This document shows, in pieces, positions 40,043 to 49,542 of a DNA stretch of 64,000 nucleotides (position 1 is the stretch's first letter; each line of letters begins with the position of its first letter). The stretch is from Vicinamibacterales bacterium (lineage in GTDB: Bacteria > Acidobacteriota > Vicinamibacteria > Vicinamibacterales > 2-12-FULL-66-21). The stretch covers positions 62,001 to 126,000 of the forward strand of contig DASSPH010000107.1 of the NCBI GenBank assembly GCA_035699745.1, written 5' to 3'. Below the pieces are notes generated by a model. The model searched no databases and had not been told where the DNA came from. It was given only the letters and a program-made list of their open reading frames with translations. Both the position numbers and the translations under genes were made by a program.

Positions 40043-40753
40043 CACCATCCACGCGCCGAGCGCGAGCAGCAGCAGCGCGACCACGATCCTGAACACCCGC
40101 TCCGGAATCCGCGGCAGCAGCCGCATGCCCGCCACCGTGCCGAGCAGCACGCCGGCGGTCGCGAGGCCGATGAGCCAGGCCATCGACACCAGCCGCGGCC
40201 ATTCACCCGCCAGGTACACCGGCAGCCGCGCGGCGTCCACGATCAGGCCGACGGCGGTCGCGGTCGCGACGAATGCGCGCTTGTCCGTCTCGAACGCCAG
40301 CAGCGCAGCCGAACGGATGCCCCCCTGGTTTCCCACCATGCCGCCCAGCAGACCCGACAGCGCGCCGACGAACCACGCCGTGCGCCGGCCGAGCCGCACG
40401 CGCGACATGAATCCGGTGAGCTCGGAGCAGCCGACGAACAGCAGCAGGCCGCCGAAGACGATGGCGAGCGCCCGGCTGGACGCCCACGCATGCAGCAGCG
40501 CCCCGGCCAGGCCGCCGGCGGCGCTCGTCGCGCCGAACCACACGAAGATCCGCCGATCGAGGCGGCTCCGCAGCAGCCAGAAGCGCAGCGCGGTGCCCGC
40601 GACGTGAGGGATCGCCACCGCCGCCACCGCCAGCTTGGCGTCCACCCGGAGCGCCAGCAGCGGCGTCAGCACGCTGCCGATGCCGAACCCGGCGAGCGCG
40701 GCGATCATCCCGGCGAGCAGCGCTCCCGCCGATACCGCCAGCTCGTACCACAT
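40028..40753 (-). CDS. TauE/SafE-family membrane transporter
   Basis: The 241-residue protein has about eight helices and the internal-repeat motifs of the TauE/SafE family: A-A-L-A-G-F-G-I-G-S-V-L-T-P, G-L-L-G-G-M-V-G-N-Q-G-G-I. The family exports sulfite or organosulfur anions, though many members have no known substrate. It follows the copper ATPase by 19 bp in the same operon, and a role in copper or sulfur stress is inferred. It overlaps the DtxR-type gene at its 3' end by 15 bp. Confidence 0.9.
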   Translation of the reverse strand: MWYELAVSAGALLAGMIAALAGFGIGSVLTPLLALRVDAKLAVAAVAIPHVAGTALRFWLLRSRLDRRIFVWFGATSAAGGLAGALLHAWASSRALAIVFGGLLLFVGCSELTGFMSRVRLGRRTAWFVGALSGLLGGMVGNQGGIRSAALLAFETDKRAFVATATAVGLIVDAARLPVYLAGEWPRLVSMAWLIGLATAGVLLGTVAGMRLLPRIPERVFRIVVALLLLALGAWMVLRPA

Positions 40754-40772
40754 CAGGGATTCACGCCGGGGG

Positions 40773-43172
40773 TCACAACGACACGCGCCGCAGGCGCAGC
40801 GCGTTGCCGATCACCGACACGGAGCTGAACGTCATGGCGGCGCTCGCGATCATCGGGCTGAGGAGGAGCCCGAACACGGGATACAGCACGCCGGCCGCGA
40901 CCGGCACGCCGATCACGTTGTAGACGAAGGCGAAGAACAGGTTCTGCCGGATGTTCGTCATCGTCGCGCGGCTGAGGCGCCGGGCGCGGACGATGCCGGC
41001 CAGGTCTCCTTTGACGAGCGTGACGCCCGCGCTTTCGATCGCGACGTCCGTGCCGGTGCCCATCGCGATGCCCACGTCAGCCTGGGCGAGCGCCGGCGCG
41101 TCGTTGATGCCGTCGCCCGCCATCGCGATGCGGCCGCCGCCGCGCTGCAGCTCGCGCACCACCTCCGCTTTGCGCGCCGGCAGGACGTCCGCTTCGACGC
41201 GGTCGATGTTCACGGCGCGCGCGACGTGGTCCGCCGTCGCCCGGCTGTCTCCGGTGAGCATCACCACCCGGATGCCGTCCTCGTGCAGCGCCTTGATCGC
41301 GTCCGCCGCCCCCTTCTTGATCGGATCCGCCACCGCCAGCACGCCCGCCGCCGCGCCGTCGATGGTGACGAACATCGCCGTCTGTCCCTGCGTGCGCAGC
41401 TGCTCCGCCTGCTGCGCGAAGCCGCCGGGGTCGATGCGCCTGGTCTCGAGGTGGGTGAGATTGCCGACCGAGACGTCCCGGCCGGCGACATGCCCCGCGA
41501 CCCCCTGACCGGTCGTCGACTGGAACCCGGCGACCTTTTCGAACGCCAGTCCGCGTTCCTGCGCCGCGGCCGCGATTGCCGTGGCGAGCGGGTGCTCGCT
41601 CACGTGCTCCACGCTCGCGGCAAGCCGCAGCAGCTCGTTCGCATCGACGCCCGGCGCCGGAATCACGTTCACCAGCCGCGGGCGTCCTTCAGTCAGCGTC
41701 CCGGTCTTGTCGACGACGAGGGTCGTCACCTTCTCGAGGACCTCGAGCGCTTCCGCGTCGCGGAACAGCACGCCCGCTTCCGCTCCTCGGCCCGTGCCGA
41801 CCATGATCGACATCGGCGTCGCCAGCCCGAGCGCGCACGGGCAGGCGATGATCAGGACCGCCACCGCGTTGACCAGCGCATGCGCCAGTCGCGGATCCGG
41901 TCCCCACGTCGACCACACGACGAACGTGACGAGCGCCACGCCGATGACGATCGGCACGAACCACGCCGACACCGTGTCGGCCAGCCGTTGGATCGGCGCG
42001 CGCGACCGCTGCGCCTCTCCGACCATGCGGACGATCTGGGCGAGCAGCGTGTCCGCGCCGACGCGGCGCGCCTCCATCACCACGCTGCCGGTGCCGTTCA
42101 CCGTCCCGCCGGTGACGGGGGATCCGGCGATCTTCTCCACCGGGATTGGCTCGCCGGTCACCATCGACTCGTCCACGGTGGTGTGGCCGTCGACGACGAC
42201 GCCGTCCACGGGGATCCGCTCGCCGGGCCGGACGCGCAGCCGATCGCCCGGATGCACGTGCTCGAGCGGAATGTCGGCCTCGGCGCCGTCCGCGCCGATC
42301 CGGCGCGCCGTCTTCGGCGCGAGCCCCAGCAGGTTGCGGATCGCGGCGCCGGTGCGGCCTCGCGCGCGCAGTTCGAGCACCTGTCCGAGCAGCACGAGGA
42401 CGACGATGACCGCGGCGGGTTCGAAGTAGACCGCCACCTGCCCGTGCATCCGAGACGCCTCGGGGAACACCCCCGGCGCGATCGTTCCGACGACGCTGTA
42501 GACGAACGCCGCGCCGACGCCGAGCGCGATCAGCGTGAACATGTTCAGGTGACGGCTGACGATCGAGGCCCAGCCGCGCTCGAAGAACGGCAGGCCGCCC
42601 CAGAGCACGACCGGCGCGGCGAATGCCATCTCGATCCAGTTCCTCCAGCCGTGCGGGAGCAGCGTCTGCAGCGGATCTCCGGGCAGCAGCTCCGACACCA
42701 TGAACGCCAGAATCGGCAGGGTCAGCGCAAACGAGATGCGGAGCCGCCGCGTCATGTCGTCCAGCTCGGGGTTCCCCTCGTCGACCGAAGCGTCGACGGG
42801 CTCCAGCGCCATGCCGCAGATCGGACACGACCCCGGTCCGATCTGGCGGATCTCGGGGTGCATGGGACAGGTGTATTCCGTCTGCGCGGCGGGAGCCCCG
42901 TGCGCCGGCCCGGCGTGCGCCGCGGGCTGAGGCGGCGCCGCCGGCGGCCCGGCTGGCGCAGCCGGATGCTTGCGGTGCAGCGTCACCGGCGCGGCCATCG
43001 CCGCAGGCGGGCGCCCGGGCCCCAGATAGAGGTCCGGATTGGCGTCGAACCTGGCTTGACAGCCTTTCGAACAGAAATAGTAGGTCTTGCCCGCGTGCAG
43101 GCTCGATCCCGCGGCCTTCGCGGGATCGACCACCATGCCGCAGACGACGTCGCGCTCCATGTGCGTCTCCAT
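40773..43172 (-). CDS. copA: Copper-translocating P1B-type ATPase with N-terminal YHS and heavy-metal domains
   Basis: The 799-residue pump starts with a YHS domain ([17 protein letters not shown]) and a [14 protein letters not shown] heavy-metal-binding domain (about 97-123). The catalytic core has T-G-E-P phosphatase, D-K-T-G-T-L-T phosphorylation (about 497) and S-E-H-P-L-A motifs. The transport site C-P-C in TM6 and Y-N-V-I-G / M-T-F-S-S in the last helices fit Cu(I)-exporting P1B-1 pumps. It sits between the Cys-tailed sigma factor gene (34 bp upstream) and a TauE gene. Confidence 0.95.
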   Translation of the reverse strand: METHMERDVVCGMVVDPAKAAGSSLHAGKTYYFCSKGCQARFDANPDLYLGPGRPPAAMAAPVTLHRKHPAAPAGPPAAPPQPAAHAGPAHGAPAAQTEYTCPMHPEIRQIGPGSCPICGMALEPVDASVDEGNPELDDMTRRLRISFALTLPILAFMVSELLPGDPLQTLLPHGWRNWIEMAFAAPVVLWGGLPFFERGWASIVSRHLNMFTLIALGVGAAFVYSVVGTIAPGVFPEASRMHGQVAVYFEPAAVIVVLVLLGQVLELRARGRTGAAIRNLLGLAPKTARRIGADGAEADIPLEHVHPGDRLRVRPGERIPVDGVVVDGHTTVDESMVTGEPIPVEKIAGSPVTGGTVNGTGSVVMEARRVGADTLLAQIVRMVGEAQRSRAPIQRLADTVSAWFVPIVIGVALVTFVVWSTWGPDPRLAHALVNAVAVLIIACPCALGLATPMSIMVGTGRGAEAGVLFRDAEALEVLEKVTTLVVDKTGTLTEGRPRLVNVIPAPGVDANELLRLAASVEHVSEHPLATAIAAAAQERGLAFEKVAGFQSTTGQGVAGHVAGRDVSVGNLTHLETRRIDPGGFAQQAEQLRTQGQTAMFVTIDGAAAGVLAVADPIKKGAADAIKALHEDGIRVVMLTGDSRATADHVARAVNIDRVEADVLPARKAEVVRELQRGGGRIAMAGDGINDAPALAQADVGIAMGTGTDVAIESAGVTLVKGDLAGIVRARRLSRATMTNIRQNLFFAFVYNVIGVPVAAGVLYPVFGLLLSPMIASAAMTFSSVSVIGNALRLRRVSL

Positions 43173-43206
43173 TCTCCGCTTCTCTGCCAGGGAAACGCAG
43201 CAGCGG

Positions 43207-43770
43207 TCAGTTCATTACATGCGCGCGGCAGGTGCAATCGACGCAGCCGTGCTCGGCACAGGTGCCGCAGGACTGCGTCACCCGCTTGCGGAGCGCCTCG
43301 CGGGCGCGAAAGACGCGCACGCCGGCATTGCTGGCGGTCAGCCGACGGGTCTCGGCGAAGGTCTTGACCGGCAGCCCCTCGACGTCGACGCTGCGCAGCA
43401 CGTCGGCGTATTCGGGCTTCAGCGTCGCGGCGAGCCGCGTCACGCACGCGCAGATCTCCGCGGCCATGTCCGGCGCCGGCTCGTGCCGGGTCTCCAACTC
43501 CCTGGCAAAGGCCTCCATCGCCCGGCCGGCGGCCCCGCGCCGCCGGTGATAGTCGATCGCGGCGTTGCGCAAGGTTCGATAGAACCACGGCACGATCGCT
43601 TCGTCCTGCAGCGTCTCGACGCGCTCGAGATTGCGCGTGAACGCCTCCTGGAGAATGTCTTCGGCGGCGCCGCGATCGCCCACCTTGCGCTCGAGGTACC
43701 GCAGGAACGCGCGATGATTCTCGAGCAGCGTCTGCAGCGCGGCGGGCGGGTCGGCAGCGTCCTCTGGCAT
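43207..43770 (-). CDS. ECF sigma factor with C-terminal Cys-rich metal-binding tail (CorE-like)
   Basis: The 187-residue sigma-70-family protein has region 2 ([22 protein letters not shown]) and region 4 with a helix-turn-helix ([21 protein letters not shown]). The C-terminus carries [14 protein letters not shown], five cysteines. In Myxococcus, CorE sigma factors use a similar Cys-rich tail to sense copper. No anti-sigma gene is adjacent, and the neighbours are copper export and oxidation genes. It starts at 43770, 6 nt after its own TATACT -10, and leads the operon with copA and the TauE gene. Confidence 0.85.
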   Translation of the reverse strand: MPEDAADPPAALQTLLENHRAFLRYLERKVGDRGAAEDILQEAFTRNLERVETLQDEAIVPWFYRTLRNAAIDYHRRRGAAGRAMEAFARELETRHEPAPDMAAEICACVTRLAATLKPEYADVLRSVDVEGLPVKTFAETRRLTASNAGVRVFRAREALRKRVTQSCGTCAEHGCVDCTCRAHVMN

Positions 43771-43776
43771 CCGATC

Positions 43777-43803
43777 AGTATAGGGCGCGCGACGGGCTAT
43801 ACT
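43777..43803. promoter_or_regulatory. Divergent promoter palindrome of the copper island
   Basis: AGTATAG (43777-43783) and CTATACT (43797-43803) are perfect 7-bp inverted arms 13 bp apart. Each arm holds a TATACT -10 pointing outward, 6 nt before the sigma gene's ATG (minus) and 6 nt before the GTG of the small exported protein (plus). Both gene starts fit leaderless transcription from symmetric promoters. Confidence 0.6.
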
Positions 43804-43809
43804 CGAACG

Positions 43810-44196
43810 GTGCGGGATCGTTGGCACCGGTTGACGGCGGCGGCGCTCGTGTTCCTGTTCGCGATGTGCGCGGGCGCGGATGTGTTGTGCGCGGCGCCGT
43901 GCCGCACCGCCGCCCAGCCGGTCGGCGACACCTCGTCCGCACCCGCCGCTCACTGCCAGTCGATGCCCTCACCTGCCGACGCGGTGCGATTCACCCCGGC
44001 GAACTCCTGCACGGGCGAACATGGCGTGCTGGCGCCGGCAGAGGTCACGTCGCGCCGCGCCGTCGCCGACACCCCGGCCGCGCTGCCGCTGCCGTCGTCA
44101 CTCTGGCCGCACCTCGGGCACTCCCTGTTCGACGGGACGGCGGCCCGCGCGCCGCATCCCGGCTCATCCGGTCCGCGTCCTCCGCTCCGCATCTGA
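43810..44196 (+). CDS. Small exported protein of the copper island
   Basis: The 128-residue product has a signal-like segment (L-T-A-A-A-L-V-F-L-F-A-M-C-A-G-A) and a short mature chain with C-A-A-P-C-R, A-H-C-Q-S-M and C-T-G-E-H. It has a low-complexity Pro/Ala tail with W-P-H-L-G-H. The Cys, His and Met residues could bind copper, but no family is recognised. It is placed between the CorE-like sigma gene and the multicopper oxidase, reading in the same direction as the oxidase (93 bp away). The GTG 6 nt after TATACT is the chosen start. Confidence 0.65.
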   Translation: MRDRWHRLTAAALVFLFAMCAGADVLCAAPCRTAAQPVGDTSSAPAAHCQSMPSPADAVRFTPANSCTGEHGVLAPAEVTSRRAVADTPAALPLPSSLWPHLGHSLFDGTAARAPHPGSSGPRPPLRI

Positions 44197-44289
44197 TCGT
44201 CCCGCTCGCCTGACCTCGCGCTCCGGGTGCGCGCGCCTGTAATGCGCCCGCCGGCGGTGCGTGATCCATTCAGCCGTTGAGAGGGAGAC

Positions 44290-46029
44290 ATGCGGGAACA
44301 CGAGATTTCGAGAAGAACGTTCGTCACGGGGCTCGCCGCCGGCGGCGCGCTCGCGGCCGCAGGCGTGTGGCAGCCGCGGCTGTCGGCGCAGACCGGCGCC
44401 GCGCGCGAGTTGTCCGGCAGCACGTTCGACCTGCGCATCGGAGAGACTCCGGTGGATTTCACCGGCCGGGGGCGGATCGCCTATACCGTCAACGGATCGC
44501 TGCCCGCGCCGACGCTGCGGTGGCGCGAAGGGGACACCGTCACGCTGCGCGTGCACAACGCGCTCGCGCACGAGGACACGTCGATTCACTGGCACGGCAT
44601 CCTGCTGCCCGCCAGCATGGACGGCGTTCCAGGACTGAGCTTCGCGGGAATCCGTCCAGGTGAGACCTTCACCTACCGGTTCACGGTGAAGCAGCACGGC
44701 ACCTACTGGTACCACAGCCACTCCGGCTTCGATGAGCAGCGCGGTCTGTATGGGGCGTTGATCATCGACCCGGCGTCGCCCGGGCGCCGCTCCTGCGACC
44801 GCGAGCACGTGGTGCTGCTCTCCGACTGGACCGACGCGGATCCGCGGACCGTTCTCGCTAAGTTGAAGAAGCAGTCCGACTACTTCAATCGCAACCAGCG
44901 CACGGTCGGCGACTTCGTGCGCGACGTGCGCCGGCAGGGGCTCGGGGCGGCGCTCGCGGACAGGCGCATGTGGAACCAGATGCGGATGAAGTCCACGGAT
45001 CTCGCCGACGTGACCGGCAGCACCTACACGTATCTGATGAACGGCGCGGCGCCGAACGCCAACTGGACCGGACTCGTCGCGCGCGGCGAGCGGGTGCTGC
45101 TGCGGTTCATCAACGGATCGGCGCAGACCTACTTCGACGTGCGCATTCCCGGCCTCAAGTTGACCGTCGTCGCGGCCGACGGCCAGCCGGTGCGGCCCGT
45201 CGAAGTGGACGAGTTCCGCATCGCCACGGCCGAGACCTACGACGTCATCGTCGAACCTTCGGATCAGGACGCGTACACGATCTTCGCGCAGTCGCTGGAT
45301 CGGAGCGGCTTCGCCGCCGGCACGCTCGCCGTCCGCGCCGGACTCCGTGCGGCGGTTCCCCCGCTCGATGCCCGGCAGGAATTGACGATGGCGGACATGG
45401 GACACGGCGCCGCCGCGCCCGCTGCTGCGGATCCACACGCCGGGCACCACATGCCGCAGCCGGACCCTCATGCCGGGCACGCGATGCCGGCGGCGGAGGC
45501 GGCCGTTCAGCAGCACCCGCCCACCGAGCGCGGCAATCCGCTGGTCGACATGCAGGCGATGCATCCGGTGCCGCGGCTGGACGATCCGGGCGTCGGCCTT
45601 CGCGGCAACGGCCGGCGCGTGCTCACCTACGCCGACCTGCAGAGCGCGTTCGATGACCCGGACGGCCGGGAGCCGGTGCGGACGATCGAGATGCACCTCA
45701 CCGGGCACATGGAGAAGTTCACCTGGTCGATCGACGGCGTGGAGTTCGCCGATGCGCACCCGGTCCATCTGAAGTACGGCGAGCGCGTCCGAATCGTGCT
45801 GGTGAACGACACGATGATGTCGCACCCCATTCACCTTCATGGCATGTGGAGCGACCTCGAGGACGAGCAGGGGGCCTTCAAAGTGCGCAAGCACACCATC
45901 GACATGCCACCCGGCACGAGGCGCAGCTATCGCGTCCGCGCCGACGCGCTCGGCCGGTGGGCGTTCCATTGTCATCTGCTCTACCACATGGAGTCGGGAA
46001 TGTTTCGTGAAGTGCGGGTGGAAGAATGA
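44290..46029 (+). CDS. pcoA: Tat-exported multicopper oxidase (CopA/PcoA type)
   Basis: The 579-residue periplasmic oxidase detoxifies Cu(I). A twin-arginine signal S-R-R-T-F-V-T-G is present, then all copper motifs: H-W-H-G-I-L and W-Y-H-S-H-S-G in the first domain, H-P-I-H-L-H-G-M-W and H-C-H-L-L-Y-H-M-E near the C-terminus. A Met/His-rich linker (about 372-425, repeats such as A-D-P-H-A-G-H-H-M) resembles the Cu-binding loops of the CopA resistance family. GAGGGAG precedes the ATG. It overlaps the copB gene by 4 bp. Confidence 0.95.
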   Translation: MREHEISRRTFVTGLAAGGALAAAGVWQPRLSAQTGAARELSGSTFDLRIGETPVDFTGRGRIAYTVNGSLPAPTLRWREGDTVTLRVHNALAHEDTSIHWHGILLPASMDGVPGLSFAGIRPGETFTYRFTVKQHGTYWYHSHSGFDEQRGLYGALIIDPASPGRRSCDREHVVLLSDWTDADPRTVLAKLKKQSDYFNRNQRTVGDFVRDVRRQGLGAALADRRMWNQMRMKSTDLADVTGSTYTYLMNGAAPNANWTGLVARGERVLLRFINGSAQTYFDVRIPGLKLTVVAADGQPVRPVEVDEFRIATAETYDVIVEPSDQDAYTIFAQSLDRSGFAAGTLAVRAGLRAAVPPLDARQELTMADMGHGAAAPAAADPHAGHHMPQPDPHAGHAMPAAEAAVQQHPPTERGNPLVDMQAMHPVPRLDDPGVGLRGNGRRVLTYADLQSAFDDPDGREPVRTIEMHLTGHMEKFTWSIDGVEFADAHPVHLKYGERVRIVLVNDTMMSHPIHLHGMWSDLEDEQGAFKVRKHTIDMPPGTRRSYRVRADALGRWAFHCHLLYHMESGMFREVRVEE

Positions 46030-46820
46030 GCCGGCGCGCTCTGGTTCCGCTCTCGATCGCGGTGCTGTGCGGCGCACTCGCCGCGACTGCCTCCGCGCAG
46101 CAGCCGCTCCCGAAGGAGCCGATCCCGCCGGTGACGGAGGCCGACCGCGAGGCCGCCTTTCCACAAGGGCTCGACGGGCACGCGGTCCACGATCGCCGCA
46201 TCAACTACTTCGTGCTGTTCGATCAGCTCGAGTGGCAGAGCGGATCGGGCCGCGGACTGAACCTCGACAACACCACGTGGATCGGCGGCGACATCGATCG
46301 CGTCTGGCTGCGCGGCGAGATGGACGCCGACGAGGGGCGCGTCGATCACGCGTCAGTGCACGCGCTCTGGGGTCACAGCATCTCGCGATGGTGGGATGTG
46401 GTCGCCGGCGTGCGTCAGGACTTTCGCCCCGGCGATCCGCGGACCATGGCCGCCGTCGGCATCCAGGGACTCGCGCCCTACTGGTTCGACGTGCAGGCGA
46501 CCGCGTACGTGGGAGGCGGAGGACGCACCTCGGTCCGCCTCGAAGCCGAGTACGACATGCTGCTGACCAATCGCCTCATCGCGCAGCCGCTCGTCGAGAT
46601 CGAGCTCCATGGCAAGACGGATCCGGCGCGGCAGATCGGTGCCGGCCTGAGCACGATCGAAACAGGCGTGCGCGTGCGCTACGAATTCCGGCGGGAGCTC
46701 GCGCCGTACATCGGCGTGACGTGGTCGAGAAAGACGTTCGGCACCGCCGATTTTGCGCGAGCCGTCGGCGAGGATCCGAGCCGCGTCCGCATGACCGTGG
46801 GCCTGAGGACCTGGTTCTAG
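46026..46820 (+). CDS. copB: Copper resistance outer-membrane protein CopB-like
   Basis: The 264-residue product has a signal peptide and a beta-rich barrel: F-D-Q-L-E-W-Q-S-G, W-G-H-S-I-S-R-W-W-D, G-V-T-W-S-R-K-T-F-G-T-A and the C-terminal T-V-G-L-R-T-W-F. It matches the CopB/PcoB family, usually partnered with the CopA oxidase, and lacks a long Met-rich N-terminal tract. It shares a 4-bp overlap with the oxidase. It ends 4 bp before the convergent heme protein stop. Confidence 0.92.
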   Translation: MSRRALVPLSIAVLCGALAATASAQQPLPKEPIPPVTEADREAAFPQGLDGHAVHDRRINYFVLFDQLEWQSGSGRGLNLDNTTWIGGDIDRVWLRGEMDADEGRVDHASVHALWGHSISRWWDVVAGVRQDFRPGDPRTMAAVGIQGLAPYWFDVQATAYVGGGGRTSVRLEAEYDMLLTNRLIAQPLVEIELHGKTDPARQIGAGLSTIETGVRVRYEFRRELAPYIGVTWSRKTFGTADFARAVGEDPSRVRMTVGLRTWF

Positions 46821-46824
46821 GCGC

Positions 46825-49497
46825 TCACTGGCCGCCGCGCAGCAGCTGCGTGAGCTCGGGGATCGTCCACGGACGCGCGCGTCCGGCAGTGTCGCGGCGC
46901 GTGCGCGCGACGTCGGCCGGCGCAATCGGCGCCGCGGTGTGGCCCCATTCGCGCCGGATGTAGGTCAGCACGGCAGCGATCTCCTCATTGCTCAGCACGC
47001 TGCCGAGCGGCGGCATGAGCGCGACCGCCCCTTCCTTGCCGTGCAGCACGATGCGCGCGGGGATCGTCGGGTTGGCGGCCAGCGCGAACTCGGATCCGAT
47101 GAGCGGCGGCGCCAGTTTTTCGAGGCCGCGGCCGTCCGCCTGATGACACGGCTGGCACAGGTTCTGGTACGTCGCCCGGCCGGCGTCGAACCGGGCCTGC
47201 TGCTCGGCCGTCAGCGGGGTGACGGGCGGCCCGGCAGACGGCTTTCCCGGCCATTCGAGCCGGGCGAGGACGTCCGCGGCGCGCGAGGCGAGCTCACCGG
47301 ACTTCGCCGCGGCGACTGCGGCCAGCGCCGGTTCGCGCGTGAGCTTCACCGGCGGACGGGCGGCGCCCCGCCCGCGGCCCCGTCCGGCCTGGAGCCCGGC
47401 GGATCGCGCCGCCAGCTCGTTGTCTGCCTCGGTCGCCTGGTTCGGAAACGCGGCCGCGCCGCCCGGACCCGCGCGGCCGCCCGGGCAGGTCGGACACGGC
47501 GCGTCTGGAGGCGGCGTCCCCCGGCCGCGCCCCCGGCCGGCTCCGCCGGGCGCCGCGGCGCCGAGCAGCGCCACTTCCGCCCCGCGCAGCAGCGCCGAGC
47601 GTTGCCACATCGGGCGGGCGCCGTCGGCAATCGCATCGAACACGCGCTGCAAGGCCGCATCGTCGCCGGCCGCGACCAGCGTCGCGGTCAGCATCGTCAT
47701 GGCAGCCGCGCGCTGCGGCGTCTCGTCGCCGGCCCGCAGCAGCATCTCGAGGACGGCGAACTCGCTGCCGCGCAGGCCGCTGAGCGCCGCATCCATCGCC
47801 ACCGGATCCAGCGCGTGCCGCTCCAGCAACGAGGCGATCGCGGGTTCCTTCGCGCCGCGCGGCAGCTCCCCCGCCGACGCCGCCAACTGCTGCCGGACGC
47901 CCCAGTCAGGGTCGGACATCAGCGCGAGCGCCGCGCCCTGCATCGCCGCGTCTGCCTGCCGGAGCCAGCGTTCGGACAATCGGAGCGCCGACACGCGGAC
48001 GTCGCGCGACGGATGCGCGAGCGCCTGCGTCACGAGCCCGGCGTCGAGGCTGTCGAGGCCGTCGAGCGTCCACAGTGCGTGCAGGCGCGTGCGCGGTGCC
48101 GGCGCCTCGGCCGCGAGCTTCTTCAGCGGCTCGACGGCAGCGCTGTCGGCGCGCTGCACGAGCAGTTGCTGGGCCGTGTCCCGCCACCAGCCGTTGGGGT
48201 GCGACAGCGTGTCGATCAGCGACGCCGTGGTCGCGCGGCTCAGCGAGGGGCTCGGTCCGCGGCGCGTGCTCTCGTGCACGACGCGCCAGATGCGGCCGTG
48301 CCTCAACGGCTGTTCCAGCGCGCGAGACAGAATCTGATCGCGCAGGTACTCGGTGATGTAGGCGCGGTGCTGGACGACCCCGCGATACATGTCGACCACG
48401 TAGAGCGTGCCGTCGGGTGCGGACGAGAGAAACACCGGCCTGAACCGCTCGTCGGTGGACGCCAGGAACTCCGATCGCTCGTAGGCCTTCCGCCCCCGCA
48501 GCGTCGTCCCGTCGTCGCTGACCACGACACGGCTGACGACGTTGCCGGCGGGCTCGGCGAGGAAGACGTTTCCGTACAGCTCCGCCGGCAGCCGGTCCCC
48601 CCGATAGACGGTGGGCGCGCAGACGGCGGTGAAGTGCGCGAGTGTCCCGTCCGGTCGCAGAATGCCGGCCTGGTACCCGCGATTCACGCCGGGAGTGGGG
48701 CGCGCGGGCCATACCTCGTTCAGGTCGGTGTTCGGCGCGCCGAGGAACTCGTAGCTGCCGCGGGTGCGCGTCAGCGCCGTGCTGCGGGCGTAATAAGGCG
48801 TCGGCACGAGATCCACGTGCAGCGCCGACTCGTTCGAGTTCCTGAAGATGCGCCCGGCATCGTCCTGCGAGGCGCCCCACTGCCCCCGGGCGATCGTCCG
48901 GCGGACTTCGAACGTGCCGTTCCTGAACCGCAGGTAGGTATCGACTTCCGACGTGTGAATCCAGTTGTCGAGCGCCCACAGCAGCGTGTTCGCGTTGTGC
49001 TCGACGTTGGCCTCGCGGCGGCCGTAGGCCGCGGTCACCGGCTCCTTCGTGTCCGCCTTGCCGTCGCCGTTGGTGTCGCGCATGTACCAGAGGTTCGGCG
49101 GCTCGGCGACGAGCACCCCTTTGTCGAGCACCTTCAGCGCGCGCGGCAGGACGAGTCCCTCGGCGAAGACCGTGCGCTTGTCCATGCGGCCGTCGCGATT
49201 GGCGTCTTCGAGCATCACCACGCGCCCGCTCGGGTCGTGCTCGCTGGTCGCGCGGATGTCCGTCATGTAGCCGAGCATCTCGATCGCCCAGAGCCGTCCG
49301 TCGGCGTCCCAGTCGATCACCACCGGATCCTGGATGAGCGGCTCGCTGGCGACGAGCTCGAGGCGATAGCCCGCCGGCAGCTTCATCGTGTCGAGCTCGT
49401 CGGCGGGCGACAACACCGGGGCCTCGCGGGTCGCCGCGCGCTGCAGGTCGGCGCCTGCCGCGAGCAGCAGAACGATGCCGATTGTCCAAAGCCTCAT
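46825..49497 (-). CDS. PVC-type membrane-bound dehydrogenase-like protein with HEAT repeats and c-type heme
   Basis: The 890-residue exported protein begins with a signal peptide and a propeller-like dehydrogenase domain (D-W-D-A-D-G-R-L-W-A-I-E, G-T-L-Y-V-V-D-M-Y-R-G-V-V-Q-H-R). A HEAT-like helical region follows (about 440-640), then a Gly/Arg/Pro-rich linker with P-C-P-T-C-P (about 660-710), and a C-terminal c-type cytochrome with C-Q-P-C-H (about 779-783). Related proteins in Planctomycetes and Acidobacteria are thought to oxidise sugars or alcohols, substrate unknown. The ATG at 49497 is preceded by a TATGAT -10 only 9 nt away. Confidence 0.85.
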   Translation of the reverse strand: MRLWTIGIVLLLAAGADLQRAATREAPVLSPADELDTMKLPAGYRLELVASEPLIQDPVVIDWDADGRLWAIEMLGYMTDIRATSEHDPSGRVVMLEDANRDGRMDKRTVFAEGLVLPRALKVLDKGVLVAEPPNLWYMRDTNGDGKADTKEPVTAAYGRREANVEHNANTLLWALDNWIHTSEVDTYLRFRNGTFEVRRTIARGQWGASQDDAGRIFRNSNESALHVDLVPTPYYARSTALTRTRGSYEFLGAPNTDLNEVWPARPTPGVNRGYQAGILRPDGTLAHFTAVCAPTVYRGDRLPAELYGNVFLAEPAGNVVSRVVVSDDGTTLRGRKAYERSEFLASTDERFRPVFLSSAPDGTLYVVDMYRGVVQHRAYITEYLRDQILSRALEQPLRHGRIWRVVHESTRRGPSPSLSRATTASLIDTLSHPNGWWRDTAQQLLVQRADSAAVEPLKKLAAEAPAPRTRLHALWTLDGLDSLDAGLVTQALAHPSRDVRVSALRLSERWLRQADAAMQGAALALMSDPDWGVRQQLAASAGELPRGAKEPAIASLLERHALDPVAMDAALSGLRGSEFAVLEMLLRAGDETPQRAAAMTMLTATLVAAGDDAALQRVFDAIADGARPMWQRSALLRGAEVALLGAAAPGGAGRGRGRGTPPPDAPCPTCPGGRAGPGGAAAFPNQATEADNELAARSAGLQAGRGRGRGAARPPVKLTREPALAAVAAAKSGELASRAADVLARLEWPGKPSAGPPVTPLTAEQQARFDAGRATYQNLCQPCHQADGRGLEKLAPPLIGSEFALAANPTIPARIVLHGKEGAVALMPPLGSVLSNEEIAAVLTYIRREWGHTAAPIAPADVARTRRDTAGRARPWTIPELTQLLRGGQ

Positions 49498-49506
49498 CTC
49501 TGCGCC

Positions 49507-49536
49507 ATCATAATTCGGTACACTATTCAGTACACT
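49507..49536. promoter_or_regulatory. Divergent -10 elements (TATGAT, TACACT) between the heme protein and prfC
   Basis: On the minus strand TATGAT (49512-49507) ends 9 nt before the ATG at 49497. On the plus strand TACACT (49531-49536) ends 6 nt before the prfC ATG at 49543. A second TACACT copy lies 12 bp upstream (49519-49524). Neither start has a Shine-Dalgarno. Confidence 0.5.
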
Positions 49537-49542
49537 CTTCCG

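Noticed and set aside
46939-49542. Upstream extension of prfC
   Set aside because: The extension is low complexity and antisense to the heme/HEAT protein. RF3 begins at 49543.
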